Made by a program: the position numbers and the translations under genes. Below the pieces are notes generated by a model, which was given only the letters and a program-made list of their open reading frames with translations, did not search any database and was not told the origin of the DNA. From Rhizobium sp. Q54 (lineage in GTDB: Bacteria > Pseudomonadota > Alphaproteobacteria > Rhizobiales > Beijerinckiaceae), in the NCBI GenBank assembly GCA_945903655.1, contig CAMDOY010000103.1:1-10372 (forward strand): 10,372 bases of DNA, read 5' to 3'. Below, piece by piece: positions 1 through 8,455 of the stretch. How positions within the stretch are numbered: the first letter of the stretch is position 1; the number at the start of each line of letters is the position of its first letter.

Positions 1-658
1 GAACCACATGTTCGGCGCCCGTCACAAGCCGTTCCTTCACCGCCGCGTAATGCTCGATGTCGCCATGGCGATCAAGATGGTCGGGGGTGACATTGAGCAG
101 GACGCCGACGCTGGGGGCGAGGCTCGGCGTCAGATCAATCTGGAACGACGAGCATTCAATCACATGGGCGCGGCCATAGGCGGGCGGTTCAAGATCCAGG
201 ATCGGCGTGCCGATATTGCCGCCCAATTGCACATCATGTCCGGCCTGCCGCAAGATATGGGCGATGAGCGCGGTGGTCGTGGATTTGCCATTGGTGCCGG
301 TGATGGCGATAAAGGGCGCGCCGGGCGCGAGGCGCAGGCGCTCGCGGCAAAAGAGTTCGACGTCCCCGATGATTTCTATTCCAGCCGCCCTCGCCTTGCC
401 CACGGTCCAATGGGGCGAAGGATGGGTCAGCGGCACGCCGGGGGCGAGGATGAGCGCGGCGAAGCGCGACCAATCCGCCAGCACGAGATCGCGCACCGCC
501 ACGCCCTCGGCCATGGCGCGTTGGCGCGCGGCTTCGCCATCATCCCACGCAAAGACCTGCGCGCCGCCTGAAGCGAGCGCGCGCGCCGTCGCAAGCCCGG
601 ACCCACCGAGGCCAAAGAGCGCGACAGCACGACCGCGAAAGCTTGTGGCTGGCGTCAT
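1..658 (-). CDS. murD: UDP-N-acetylmuramoyl-L-alanine--D-glutamate ligase MurD (N-terminal part, cut by window edge)
   Basis: This is the cytoplasmic ligase that adds D-glutamate to UDP-MurNAc-L-Ala using ATP. The frame stays open from an ATG at 658 to the left edge, giving the first 219 residues of a protein usually about 450-470 long, so the C-terminal domain lies outside the window. Visible are an N-terminal Rossmann-like glycine motif (FGLGGSG, residues 15-21), the LAPGVP segment (71-76), the Mur-ligase ATP-binding P-loop GTNGKSTTT (121-129), the NIGTP stretch just after it, and NVTPDHLDRH (about 189-198). These features together, and the position right after mraY, separate it from MurC, MurE and MurF. 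The start codon directly abuts the mraY stop (TGA then ATG, no gap), so translation is probably coupled. Truncation is due only to the window edge. Confidence 0.97.
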   Translation of the reverse strand, partial: MTPATSFRGRAVALFGLGGSGLATARALASGGAQVFAWDDGEAARQRAMAEGVAVRDLVLADWSRFAALILAPGVPLTHPSPHWTVGKARAAGIEIIGDVELFCRERLRLAPGAPFIAITGTNGKSTTTALIAHILRQAGHDVQLGGNIGTPILDLEPPAYGRAHVIECSSFQIDLTPSLAPSVGVLLNVTPDHLDRHGDIEHYAAVKERLVTGAEHVV

Positions 659-1804
659 TCACCTCACCTTGAGCGTCGCCAGCCCGATGAGGGCCAGAAC
701 GAAAGAGACGATCCAGAAACGGATGACGATTTGCGGCTCCGACCAGCCGAGCTGTTCAAAGTGATGGTGAATGGGCGCCATTCGGAACACGCGCTTGCCC
801 GTGAGCTTGAAGCTCGTGACCTGTACGATGACGGAGAGCGCTTCGAGCACGAAGAGCCCGCCAACGATGATGAGCACGATCTCATGCTTGATGGCCACCG
901 CCACCGCGCCGAGCATGCCCCCCAGCGCCAGAGAGCCTGTGTCGCCCATGAAGATCTGCGCAGGCGGCGCATTGAACCATAAGAAGCCCAGCCCCGCGCC
1001 GATCAGCGCGCCGCAGATGATCGCGAGCTCGCCCGTTCCCGCGACATAGTTGATGCCGAGATAGGAGGCGAAAATCGAATTGCCCGCGAGATAGGCGATG
1101 ATGGCGAAGGCCCCGGCGGCGATCATCGAAGGCACGATGGCGAGGCCGTCGAGTCCATCGGTGAGATTGACCGCATTGCCAGCGGCGACGATCACAAAGG
1201 CCCCGAAGCCCAGGAAGAACCAGCCAAGGTTCATCAAGAAGCCGTTGACGAAAGGCACCGCCAGTTTGGTGGCGGGGGCGCTGGCGTTGAAAGGCGCCGC
1301 AAGCGCGGTGAAGAAATCAGCCATGGAGGCGACCGGCGGCGTCAGGCTGGCGCACATCATGAAATAACAGGCGACAGCTGCGATGATCAGCTCGCCCAGG
1401 AGCCTTGCGCGGCCGGAAAAGCCCTTGTGGCTTTGTTTGGTGACCTTCAGATAGTCATCATAAAAGCCGATGGCGCCGAAGCCCAGCGTGACGAAAAGGA
1501 CGATCCAGATATAGGCGCTGCGTGGATTAGCCCAGAGCAGCGTGGAGACGATGACTCCCGACAGGATCATCAATCCGCCCATGGTGGGCGTGCCCTTTTT
1601 GGTGAGCAGATGCGACTGGGGCCCATCCTCGCGAATGGGCTGTCCCTTGCCCTGTTTGAGGCGCAAGGCCGAGATGATCCCCGGACCGAAGAACAAAACG
1701 AAAAGCAAAGCTGTGCCCGTGGCGCCCGCCGTGCGGAAGGTGATGTAGCGGAAGAGATTCAGCGGACCAAGGAGAGCGGAATAATCGGACAGATAGGTCA
1801 GCAT
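659..1804 (-). CDS. mraY: Phospho-N-acetylmuramoyl-pentapeptide-transferase MraY
   Basis: This polytopic inner-membrane enzyme transfers phospho-MurNAc-pentapeptide from UDP to undecaprenyl phosphate, making lipid I. The 381-residue product has about ten hydrophobic segments. It carries the family's diagnostic motifs: DDYLK (116-120), NLTDGLDGLA (213-222), FMGDTGS (285-291, with the catalytic-site Asp 288) and the triple-His loop MAPIHHHFEQLGW (342-354). An in-frame ATG nine codons upstream (1831) exists, but I chose the ATG at 1804. The protein then begins MLTYLSDYSALLGPLNLFRY, the usual N-terminus of alphaproteobacterial MraY, and a G-rich Shine-Dalgarno lies just upstream over the murF stop codon. 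The gap to murF is only 4 bases, and murD follows with none. Confidence 0.97.
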   Translation of the reverse strand: MLTYLSDYSALLGPLNLFRYITFRTAGATGTALLFVLFFGPGIISALRLKQGKGQPIREDGPQSHLLTKKGTPTMGGLMILSGVIVSTLLWANPRSAYIWIVLFVTLGFGAIGFYDDYLKVTKQSHKGFSGRARLLGELIIAAVACYFMMCASLTPPVASMADFFTALAAPFNASAPATKLAVPFVNGFLMNLGWFFLGFGAFVIVAAGNAVNLTDGLDGLAIVPSMIAAGAFAIIAYLAGNSIFASYLGINYVAGTGELAIICGALIGAGLGFLWFNAPPAQIFMGDTGSLALGGMLGAVAVAIKHEIVLIIVGGLFVLEALSVIVQVTSFKLTGKRVFRMAPIHHHFEQLGWSEPQIVIRFWIVSFVLALIGLATLKVR

Positions 1805-1808
1805 CGCG

Positions 1809-3242
1809 TCACCCCCCAGCGCTTTGGTCAACGTCGCGCAAGGCGAACACGCTCTTCAATTTGGCGACCACAGGCCCCATGCGGCTGCCGTTCGATCCCT
1901 TGATCATCACGATGTCATAAGGACCAATGGCTGCGATGAGGTCCTTCTCGATATCAATGGAGGTCTCAGCCCAGACCCCTCTTATTTTGGAGGGCAGCAC
2001 ATCGAACATTTTTTTCATCAGTGGACCGGCAGCGAAGACGAGGTCCACATCCGCCGCCACAATGGCTTCCGCCAGATCCTTGTGAAGATCTGGTCCCTGA
2101 GGTCCAAGCTCCAGCATGTCGCCAAGGGCGACGATGCGCTTGCCGCCCACCTGGGTTTCGCGCAACAGGCTCAACGCCGCGCGCATGGAGGCGGGGTTGG
2201 CGTTATAGCTTTCATCCACCAGCGTGAACTCGCCATAGGGAAGCGGCAGGACGGTGCGCTGCCCTCGGCCCGGTGGCGGCGTGAAGCGGGCGAAGTCCGC
2301 CGCAGCCTGATCCAGATTGCCGCCAAGGGCCTCAACGGCAAGCAGCACAGCGAGGGAGTTCATCGCCATATGGCGACCAGGCGCGCCAACCACATAGTTA
2401 TAGCGTCGGCCCATGATGCGCGCCTGCACCCGCGTTCCCTCAGCTATGGTGACCGCATCCTCGAAGCGCGCATCGGCGCCCTTGCGGGTGCCGAAGGTCA
2501 AGACCTTGCCGGCGGGCGATTCATCGGCGGCCTTGCGCAAACGCACGTATTGCTTGATGTCCGCATTGATGATCGCGGCGCCGCCAGCTTCCAGTCCGGT
2601 AAAGATTTCCGCCTTGGCGTCGGCTATGCCATCGATGGAGTCGAAGAACTCCAGATGCACCGGCGCGATGGTGGTGATGATCGCCACATGGGGACGCACC
2701 ATGCCGACCAGAGGGGTGATTTCGCCCGCGTGATTCATGCCGATTTCGAAAACGCCGAAGCGGCTCTCTTTGGGCATGCGCGCCAGCGTCAGCGGCACGC
2801 CCCAATGATTGTTGTAGGAGGCGACCGAGGCGTGGGTGGGGCCCTGCGCGGACAAGACCAGAGCCAGCGCGTCCTTGGTGCTGGTCTTGCCGACGGAGCC
2901 GGTGACCGCGACAATGCCGGCGTCGGTGCGCGCGCGCGCGGCCAGCGCAAGAGATTGCAGGGCGGCGAGCGTGTCATGCACGATGTAAAGCGGGCCTGAT
3001 GTGAAAAGCGCCGCCGCATGCGCTTCATCGACGACGGCGGCCGCCGCGCCTTTTTCAAAGGCGGCGGCCACATGGTCATGTCCATTGGAATGGTCGCCCT
3101 GGATCGCGAAGAAGAGATCGCCGGGTTGCAGCGTGCGCGTGTCGATGGAAATGCCTGACACCGGCGTGGCGGGCATGCCATTCATGCGCGCATAGAGCGG
3201 CGAAACGAGGCCGAGGCGAGACCAGATAACGGGGCTTGTCAC
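1809..3242 (-). CDS. murF: UDP-N-acetylmuramoyl-tripeptide--D-alanyl-D-alanine ligase MurF
   Basis: This cytoplasmic ligase adds the D-Ala-D-Ala dipeptide to UDP-MurNAc-tripeptide, the last soluble step before MraY. The product has 477 residues, a normal family length. Landmarks in order are the N-terminal uridine-nucleotide domain with SIDTRTLQPGDLFFA (about 32-46), the P-loop GSVGKTST (115-122), the MurF-typical YNNHWGVPLTLAR (143-155), EIGMNHAGE (166-174), the central/C-terminal domain boundary with DESYNANP (343-350), and MIKGSNGSRM near the C-terminus. The start codon is GTG at 3242, not ATG. It overlaps the murE stop as GTGA, which fixes the start and implies coupled translation with murE. 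Confidence 0.97.
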   Translation of the reverse strand: MTSPVIWSRLGLVSPLYARMNGMPATPVSGISIDTRTLQPGDLFFAIQGDHSNGHDHVAAAFEKGAAAAVVDEAHAAALFTSGPLYIVHDTLAALQSLALAARARTDAGIVAVTGSVGKTSTKDALALVLSAQGPTHASVASYNNHWGVPLTLARMPKESRFGVFEIGMNHAGEITPLVGMVRPHVAIITTIAPVHLEFFDSIDGIADAKAEIFTGLEAGGAAIINADIKQYVRLRKAADESPAGKVLTFGTRKGADARFEDAVTIAEGTRVQARIMGRRYNYVVGAPGRHMAMNSLAVLLAVEALGGNLDQAAADFARFTPPPGRGQRTVLPLPYGEFTLVDESYNANPASMRAALSLLRETQVGGKRIVALGDMLELGPQGPDLHKDLAEAIVAADVDLVFAAGPLMKKMFDVLPSKIRGVWAETSIDIEKDLIAAIGPYDIVMIKGSNGSRMGPVVAKLKSVFALRDVDQSAGG

Positions 3243-4690
3243 GAGGCGACCTCCTCCAGCGCGGCGCGCACCGCTTGATGATCGGAAAATGGCATAACCT
3301 GATCGCCGACGATTTGACCGGTTTCATGACCCTTGCCAGCGACGACCACAACATCGCCCGCGCGCGCCGTATGAACGGCGGCAGCGATGGCGGCGCCGCG
3401 ATCAGCCATGTCAATGGCGCCAGGCGCGGCGGCGAGAATGGCGGCGCGGATTGCGGCGGGATTTTCAGAGCGCGGATTATCATCGGTCACGATGACCACA
3501 TCGGCGTTCCGCGCGGCGATTTCGCCCATGATGGGGCGCTTGCCCCGATCCCGGTCGCCACCACAGCCAAAGACGACAATCAGCCGGTTCGCCGCGAGCG
3601 GCCGCAGGGCCATGAGCACCTTTTCCAGGGCGTCAGGCTTGTGCGCGTAATCGACAAAGACCGGCGCGCCGTCACGCTCGCCTATTTTTTCAAGACGCCC
3701 GGGGGCGCCGCGCAGATGCGCCAGGGCTTCCAGCACCGGCCCGACAGGGGAGCCAGACGCGATGCACATGCCCGCCGCCACCAGCGCATTGGAGGCCATG
3801 AAGGCGCCGGCCAGGGGCAATTCTATGGCATGGGTCCCAGCATCGCAGGCGATGCGCAGCAGGGTGGAGGCAGGACGTGGCTGCGCTGAAACGAGCCGCA
3901 ACAGGTCGCCCTTCGCCCCGGTGGTCAGCACGCGCAAGCCGCGCTTGTCGCAAGCGGCGATGACCTGCGCCGCCACATCGCTGTCCGCATCGATCACTGC
4001 GGGCTGACCGGGCTGCAACAAGCACTCGAAGAGGCGCATTTTGGCCGCGAGATAGGAGGCGAGATCGGGATGATAATCGAGATGATCGCGCGACAGATTG
4101 GTGAAGGCGCCAGCGCTCAAACGCACGCCATCGAGCCTGTATTGATCAAGGCCATGGGACGAGGCCTCCATGGCCAGATGGGTGACGCGCTCGTGGGCGA
4201 GTGTGTCGAGCGTTTCATGCAGAGTCACGGGATCAGGCGTGGTGAGCGAACCATAGGTCTCGCCCTCGGGCGTGATCACGCCGGTCGTGCCCAGCGCCGC
4301 CGCGCGATGGCCAAGGCGCGCCCAGATCTGTCGGGTGAAGGCGGCGACGGAGGTCTTGCCGCTCGTGCCGGTGACGGCGGCGATGGTTGCGGGTTGCGCC
4401 GGGTAAAATCGCGCCGCCGCCTTCGAAAGCGCGGCCCGCACATTGGGCGTCACGATCAGCGGCGCGCCCGTCAGGGGCTCATCAGGGGCGCGTTCGGCGA
4501 TGATGGCCACAGCGCCCGCCTTGATGGCGGCGGGCGCGAAACTCAAACCATCGGCGCGGGCGCCGGGGGTCGCGAAAAAGACAAAACCGGGCTTCACGGC
4601 GCGACTGTCCGCCGTCAGGCCCGCGACCTCGCGCGCCGCCACATCGGCGGGCGCTTGCGCGTCAGGAAGAAGATCGCGCAGGCGGATCAT
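3239..4690 (-). CDS. murE: UDP-N-acetylmuramoyl-L-alanyl-D-glutamate--2,6-diaminopimelate ligase MurE
   Basis: MurE adds the third peptide residue to UDP-MurNAc-L-Ala-D-Glu in the cytoplasm. The 483-residue product carries the P-loop GTSGKTS (108-114), the TTPDP segment (150-154), MEASSHGLDQYR (174-185), a lysine in AKMRLF (K217) at the position normally carbamylated, GRLE (331-334), VDYAHKPD (346-353), GCGGDRDRGKRP (375-386), DNPRSE (404-409) and GKGHE (451-455). DNPR is the established signature for meso-diaminopimelate rather than lysine, so a Gram-negative-type direct-crosslinked peptidoglycan is expected. The ATG at 4690 shares one base with the ftsI stop (TGATG), and an AAGGGA Shine-Dalgarno lies upstream inside ftsI. 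The 3' end overlaps murF by four bases. Confidence 0.98.
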   Translation of the reverse strand: MIRLRDLLPDAQAPADVAAREVAGLTADSRAVKPGFVFFATPGARADGLSFAPAAIKAGAVAIIAERAPDEPLTGAPLIVTPNVRAALSKAAARFYPAQPATIAAVTGTSGKTSVAAFTRQIWARLGHRAAALGTTGVITPEGETYGSLTTPDPVTLHETLDTLAHERVTHLAMEASSHGLDQYRLDGVRLSAGAFTNLSRDHLDYHPDLASYLAAKMRLFECLLQPGQPAVIDADSDVAAQVIAACDKRGLRVLTTGAKGDLLRLVSAQPRPASTLLRIACDAGTHAIELPLAGAFMASNALVAAGMCIASGSPVGPVLEALAHLRGAPGRLEKIGERDGAPVFVDYAHKPDALEKVLMALRPLAANRLIVVFGCGGDRDRGKRPIMGEIAARNADVVIVTDDNPRSENPAAIRAAILAAAPGAIDMADRGAAIAAAVHTARAGDVVVVAGKGHETGQIVGDQVMPFSDHQAVRAALEEVAS

Positions 4691-6483
4691 CAGTTTCCCT
4701 TGAAGGGCGTGTTGACATAGCCATAGCCAAGCTTGGCTAGCAGCGGGAAAGGTTGCGTCGGCAGATCGAGCCTTGGCGGCAGGTTGAGCATATTGGCGAC
4801 GCGCTCGATGATTTTTCCGGTCACGGCGCCCGAGTTCCAGGCGGCGGTGCGGTAGCCATGGGTTTCAGGCAAGGCTTGCGGTTCGTCCATCAGGGTCAAG
4901 AAGAGGTACCTCGGCTTGTCCGAGGGAGCTATCGCCATGAATGTGGTGAAAACACGATCCTTGGCGTAGCGTCCACGGATAATCTTGTCGGCAGTGCCTG
5001 TCTTGCCGCCAACGTAATAGCCGCGGATGTCGACCGTTCGGGCCGAACCCTTTTCAGCGTTGAGCCGCATCAGGTAGCGCAGCGCTTCGGAAACCTCCGG
5101 CCGCACGACCTGCGGCGCGTTGGCGCGCGCCTCCTCCTCGCTGCGTTTGAGGAAGGTGGGATTGATCAATTGGCCGCCAGTGGAGAGGGCGCCAACCGCC
5201 ATCATGGCCTGCAGCGGCGCCACGTTCAGCCCTTGCCCAAAGGCGATGGTGATGGTGTTCAATTCACCCCAGCGTTTCGGCACAAGGGGCTCGGCGCTTT
5301 CGGGGAGCTCCGTGCGCAAACGGTCAAGCTGGCCGATCTTGCGCAGGAAGGCCTTGTGTCCCTCCACCCCCACCATCAACGCCATGCGGGCGGTGCCGAT
5401 GTTGGAGGAATAGGTGAAGACCTCCGGCACAGTAAGGACGCGACGCTGGGCGTGGAAATCATTGATGGTGAATTTTCCATAGCGCAGGGAATCGCGCGCA
5501 TCGACGCGAGAGTTCAGATTGACCTTGTTGGCCTCCAGCGCCATGGCGATGGAAATGGCCTTGAAGGTGGAGCCCATCTCGTAAACGCCCACATTCATGC
5601 GGTTGATGCGCATGGGCTCCAGGGCGTCCGAGGGATTGTTGGGGTCATAGTCCGGCAGCGAGGCCAGGGCGATGATCTCGCCCGTATTCACATCCAGGAT
5701 CGCAGACGCGCCGGCCTTGGCCTTATAGCGTTCGATGCCCTTCATCAGCTCATCCCGAACGGCGTGGGTGACCCGCAGATCAAGCGACAGGCGCACCGGC
5801 TTCAGATCGGCGGGATCCAGGCGAAAACCCGCCATGGTGAGATCATTCAGGCCCATGCCGTCGATATGCTTCTCCATGCCGGCGATGCCGATATTATCGA
5901 CATTGGTGAAGCCAAGCACATGGGCGGCCAAGGGCCCATTGGGATAGACGCGCTTGTTCTCGGGCAGAAAGCCCACGCCCGGCAGACCGAGACGGAAGAC
6001 CTCTTCCTGTTCCTTGGGCTTGATGCCGCGCTTGATCCAGACGAAGCCCTTGCGTGAACCGAGCCGCTCGCGCAATTCCTTGGCGTTCACATCAGGCAGA
6101 ACGGCGGTGATCAGCTCCACCGCCTCATCCTTGTCGATGATGCGGCGCGGTTCGGCGAAGACCGACATGACCTTGATGTCGGTGGCGAGCACCTCACCAT
6201 TACGATCCAGAATTTGCGGGCGCGGGCGCGAGACAGCCTCGGAAGCTGCGCGTCGCAGGCTCTGCTGTTCGGGCTTGAGGCCGAAATACACAAGGCGTCC
6301 GCCGATGGCCCCAAAAAGGCAGACGAAGCCCAGCGCCACCAGGCGAATGCGCCATGTGCTCTTGTCGATATGGGTATGCACAAGGTTATGCGCATAAAGA
6401 CGAAGCCTGCTGCGCAGGCTGGGGCGCGGCGGCTCCTGCTGGTTGAGGTCTTGATTATTTTGAGGATCCACGGGCTGGGTCAT
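4690..6483 (-). CDS. ftsI: Septal peptidoglycan D,D-transpeptidase FtsI (PBP3)
   Basis: FtsI is the class B penicillin-binding protein that crosslinks septal peptidoglycan with FtsW in the divisome. The 597-residue product has a short polar cytoplasmic N-terminus, one transmembrane helix (about 46-68), a PBP-dimer/pedestal domain beginning at RPQILDRNGEVLA (88-100), and a transpeptidase domain. All three active-site motifs are intact: STFK (305-308, nucleophile Ser305), SSN (359-361) and KTGT (494-497). An in-frame GTG at 6489 would add two residues. I chose the ATG at 6483 because the AGGGGAG Shine-Dalgarno at 6491-6497 sits 7 bases from it but only 1 base from the GTG. The 12-base gap to ftsL is filled by that ribosome-binding site, and the stop overlaps the murE start. 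Confidence 0.97.
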   Translation of the reverse strand: MTQPVDPQNNQDLNQQEPPRPSLRSRLRLYAHNLVHTHIDKSTWRIRLVALGFVCLFGAIGGRLVYFGLKPEQQSLRRAASEAVSRPRPQILDRNGEVLATDIKVMSVFAEPRRIIDKDEAVELITAVLPDVNAKELRERLGSRKGFVWIKRGIKPKEQEEVFRLGLPGVGFLPENKRVYPNGPLAAHVLGFTNVDNIGIAGMEKHIDGMGLNDLTMAGFRLDPADLKPVRLSLDLRVTHAVRDELMKGIERYKAKAGASAILDVNTGEIIALASLPDYDPNNPSDALEPMRINRMNVGVYEMGSTFKAISIAMALEANKVNLNSRVDARDSLRYGKFTINDFHAQRRVLTVPEVFTYSSNIGTARMALMVGVEGHKAFLRKIGQLDRLRTELPESAEPLVPKRWGELNTITIAFGQGLNVAPLQAMMAVGALSTGGQLINPTFLKRSEEEARANAPQVVRPEVSEALRYLMRLNAEKGSARTVDIRGYYVGGKTGTADKIIRGRYAKDRVFTTFMAIAPSDKPRYLFLTLMDEPQALPETHGYRTAAWNSGAVTGKIIERVANMLNLPPRLDLPTQPFPLLAKLGYGYVNTPFKGN

Positions 6484-6490
6484 TTCCACG

Positions 6491-6497
6491 CTCCCCT
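6491..6497 (-). promoter_or_regulatory. Ribosome-binding site deciding the ftsI start
   Basis: An AGGGGAG Shine-Dalgarno on the minus strand overlaps the last bases of the ftsL TAG stop. Its 7-base spacing to the ATG at 6483 is favourable, while only one base separates it from the alternative GTG at 6489. The overlap with the stop codon suggests ribosomes ending ftsL re-initiate on ftsI. Confidence 0.7.
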
Positions 6498-6882
6498 ATC
6501 GACCGGATGAGGGCGTGGTGGCGCCCATACGCTTGTCATTGGGCGTGGCCGTTGGTTCAGCCAGCCCCAGCAATTCCAGCTTGCGGCCAATGGCGTCGAT
6601 GCGCACGGCGCGCTCAGGCAGATCCGCCGCCTTCACGATCTGATCGACGTTGATCATCTGCATGTCCAGATGACGATCCGCCAGCGCCTGAATGCGGCCC
6701 GGACGCGTCAGATGGGCCCATTCGGCGCGCAACATCACCATGCGGTCATTCTCGCGCTCGATGGAATGCTGCAGCTTCACGATCTCCGCCGAATACCGCA
6801 TGGTTTCATATTTGATGGAATAGGCGAAGATCGCTGGCGCCACGAGGGCGGCGACGGACAGAACGTTGAGATAACGGATCAT
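6496..6882 (-). CDS. ftsL: Cell division protein FtsL
   Basis: FtsL is a small bitopic divisome protein that works with FtsB and FtsQ to activate FtsWI. The 128-residue product fits the family layout. It has a very short cytoplasmic N-terminus, one hydrophobic helix (about residues 5-22), a periplasmic helical stretch with coiled-coil character (about 28-62, rich in Glu, Arg and Leu at heptad-like spacing), and a low-complexity polar tail. Sequence conservation in this family is weak, so the identification rests mainly on topology and on its place between rsmH and ftsI, which is diagnostic in dcw clusters. The ATG at 6882 comes one base after the rsmH stop, with an AAAGGG Shine-Dalgarno 8 bases upstream inside rsmH. 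Confidence 0.93.
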   Translation of the reverse strand: MIRYLNVLSVAALVAPAIFAYSIKYETMRYSAEIVKLQHSIERENDRMVMLRAEWAHLTRPGRIQALADRHLDMQMINVDQIVKAADLPERAVRIDAIGRKLELLGLAEPTATPNDKRMGATTPSSGR

Positions 6883-6883
6883 G

Positions 6884-7924
6884 TCAGCGACCCTTTCCAG
6901 ATCGAGTCGGCAAGGCGGCCATGGCGGCGAGGTCGGCGTCGAGGCCGCGCGCAGGCGCGTTGGTGCGCTGTCCGGTGCGCAACTTGGCGGAGCGCGCGCG
7001 GGGGTTACGGGCCAGTTCTTCGGCGCCCGCGATGACCGGCTGCTTGCCCACGAGATCGAAGGTCGCGGGCGGGGGCACGGGCTCGCCGGGCAGGAGGCGC
7101 GAGCGCGCCTGGCCCCTGCCGGAGCGGGAGGCGAAGAACTGCTTCACGATGCGGTCTTCGAGCGAATGAAAGGTGACGATGGCGAGGCGCCCGCCCTCGT
7201 TCAGAACCTCTTCGGCGCCCGCCAGAGCCCGCACCAATTCGCCCAGTTCGTCATTGACGGCGATTCGCAGACCCTGAAAGCTGCGGGTGGCCGGATGGAT
7301 CTCGGTGGGCTTGTGGGGCACGAGGCGCCCGATCAATTCGGCGAGGGGGCGCGTGGTGAGGAAGGGCTTGGCGACGCGGTCCGCGACGATGGCGCGGGCG
7401 ATGCGGCGCGCCATGCGCTCCTCGCCATAGTAATAGAAGATATCCGCCAGCTCTTCCTCGCTAGCCTCGTTCACGATGTCGGCGGCGCTGCGGCCGGCCT
7501 GCTCCATGCGCATGTCCAGCGGGCCATCCTGACGGAAGGAGAAGCCCCGCGCGGCCTCATCCAGCTGCATGGAGGAGACGCCGATGTCGAGGGTCACGCC
7601 ATCCAGCGGGGCGAAGCCGGTTCGCCTTGCGACCTCGACCAGATCGCCGAAGCGCGCTTGCTCCACGCGCAGCCGCCCGGCGGATTTGCTAATGAGCGGG
7701 GCCGCGCCCGCAATGGCGTCGGAGTCGCGGTCAAGGCCCAGCACGCGCAGCTGCGGGGTCGCCAGAAGCGCCCGCGCATAGCCGCCCGCGCCAAAGGTGC
7801 CGTCGAGATAGACGCCGCCCTCATGGGGGGCGAGCGCCTCGATAACCTCGTCCAGGAGCACAGGAATGTGCCGGGCCGGTCCGCCTGCGGCGAGATCCTG
7901 GTCATCGCCGCGGCCCGATTTCAT
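6884..7924 (-). CDS. rsmH: 16S rRNA (cytosine(1402)-N(4))-methyltransferase RsmH (MraW)
   Basis: RsmH uses S-adenosylmethionine to methylate N4 of C1402 in the decoding centre of 16S rRNA. The 346-residue product shows RHIPVLLDEV (18-27), the SAM-binding motif DGTFGAGGYA (41-50), GLDRD (63-67), DIGVSSMQLD (113-122), PLDMRM (135-140), HPATRSFQGLRIAVN (210-224), FHSLEDRIVK (252-261) and the C-terminal NPRARSAKLR (307-316). All are hallmarks of the family. The frame stays open much further upstream (to 8527), but that extension runs through mraZ in another frame. The ATG at 7924 is chosen because it overlaps the mraZ stop as ATGA, has a GGGGAG Shine-Dalgarno 7 bases upstream, and gives the usual protein length. 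Confidence 0.98.
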   Translation of the reverse strand: MKSGRGDDQDLAAGGPARHIPVLLDEVIEALAPHEGGVYLDGTFGAGGYARALLATPQLRVLGLDRDSDAIAGAAPLISKSAGRLRVEQARFGDLVEVARRTGFAPLDGVTLDIGVSSMQLDEAARGFSFRQDGPLDMRMEQAGRSAADIVNEASEEELADIFYYYGEERMARRIARAIVADRVAKPFLTTRPLAELIGRLVPHKPTEIHPATRSFQGLRIAVNDELGELVRALAGAEEVLNEGGRLAIVTFHSLEDRIVKQFFASRSGRGQARSRLLPGEPVPPPATFDLVGKQPVIAGAEELARNPRARSAKLRTGQRTNAPARGLDADLAAMAALPTRSGKGR

Positions 7925-8406
7925 TCCCGTGCTCCCCGAGGATGCGGCGCGCTGGCCGCATGTCTGGCGCTGAGTTGTTTCCGCAGGTCGCGCACCCGGT
8001 TTCTGGCCTCTTCCAGATGCGCGCGGAACCGACTCGGCTCCCAGATTTGAAACTTCTGACCCTGCCCCACGAAGGTCACCTCCTCGGTGATCCCCGCATA
8101 GGCCTTCAATCGCTCCGTCAGGATGACCCGGCCCTCCGGATCGACCTTCAGCACTTCGCTGGCGCCGAGCAGCGCCGTCGAGAACGCGTCCCGCTCCTCC
8201 GAATAGGGAGAGAGCGTCTCCAGCAACCCGTCGATCTCCCGCAGCAGCCCATGGCCGCCGCAGTCGAGCGCCTCCGCCTCCAGCGAAGGATGAACGTACA
8301 GACCCTCGAATCCGTCCCGCGCCAGCACGCCCCGAAAGGAGGCCGGTATCGACACCCGGCCCTTCGCATCGAGCCGGTTGGTGATGTGCGAAACGAAACG
8401 ATCCAA
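7921..8406 (-). CDS. mraZ: Transcriptional regulator MraZ (TTG start)
   Basis: MraZ is the DNA-binding first gene of most dcw clusters; in Escherichia coli it represses its own operon by binding TGGGN repeats. The 161-residue product has two SpoVT/AbrB-like halves, with signatures DAKGRVSIPASFR (13-25) and DPEGRVILTERLK (89-101), the central PYSEERDAFSTALLG segment (67-81), and FVGQGQKFQIWEP (112-124). The C-terminal tail is polar and basic, and longer than in E. coli. The start is a TTG at 8406. An in-frame TGA at 8418-8416 rules out anything further upstream, no ATG or GTG lies between, and starting later would remove the conserved MDRFVSHITNRLD N-terminus. A GGTGAG Shine-Dalgarno lies 8 bases upstream. 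The stop overlaps rsmH. Confidence 0.97.
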   Translation of the reverse strand: MDRFVSHITNRLDAKGRVSIPASFRGVLARDGFEGLYVHPSLEAEALDCGGHGLLREIDGLLETLSPYSEERDAFSTALLGASEVLKVDPEGRVILTERLKAYAGITEEVTFVGQGQKFQIWEPSRFRAHLEEARNRVRDLRKQLSARHAASAPHPRGARE

Positions 8407-8414
8407 GGGACAAA

Positions 8415-8420
8415 CTCACC
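8415..8420 (-). promoter_or_regulatory. Ribosome-binding site for the TTG start of mraZ
   Basis: GGTGAG on the minus strand lies 8 bases before the TTG at 8406 and contains an in-frame TGA. It supports the non-ATG start, which may keep MraZ translation low. Confidence 0.6.
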
Positions 8421-8455
8421 CGGCCAGCCACCACGGCCCGCCCATATCCCGCACA

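Noticed and set aside
2926..2941. Alternating CG run in murF
   Set aside because: It encodes an ordinary Ala-Arg stretch in a GC-rich gene; there is no sign of a functional repeat.
4753..6057. Long plus-strand open frame opposite ftsI (434 codons), with similar ones opposite murF (1824-2999), rsmH (6881-8050) and minus-strand opposite opgC (8684-9616)
   Set aside because: Long antisense frames are expected in GC-rich coding DNA. Their translations are rich in His, Arg, Gly and Gln without domains, and the genes on the other strand are certain.
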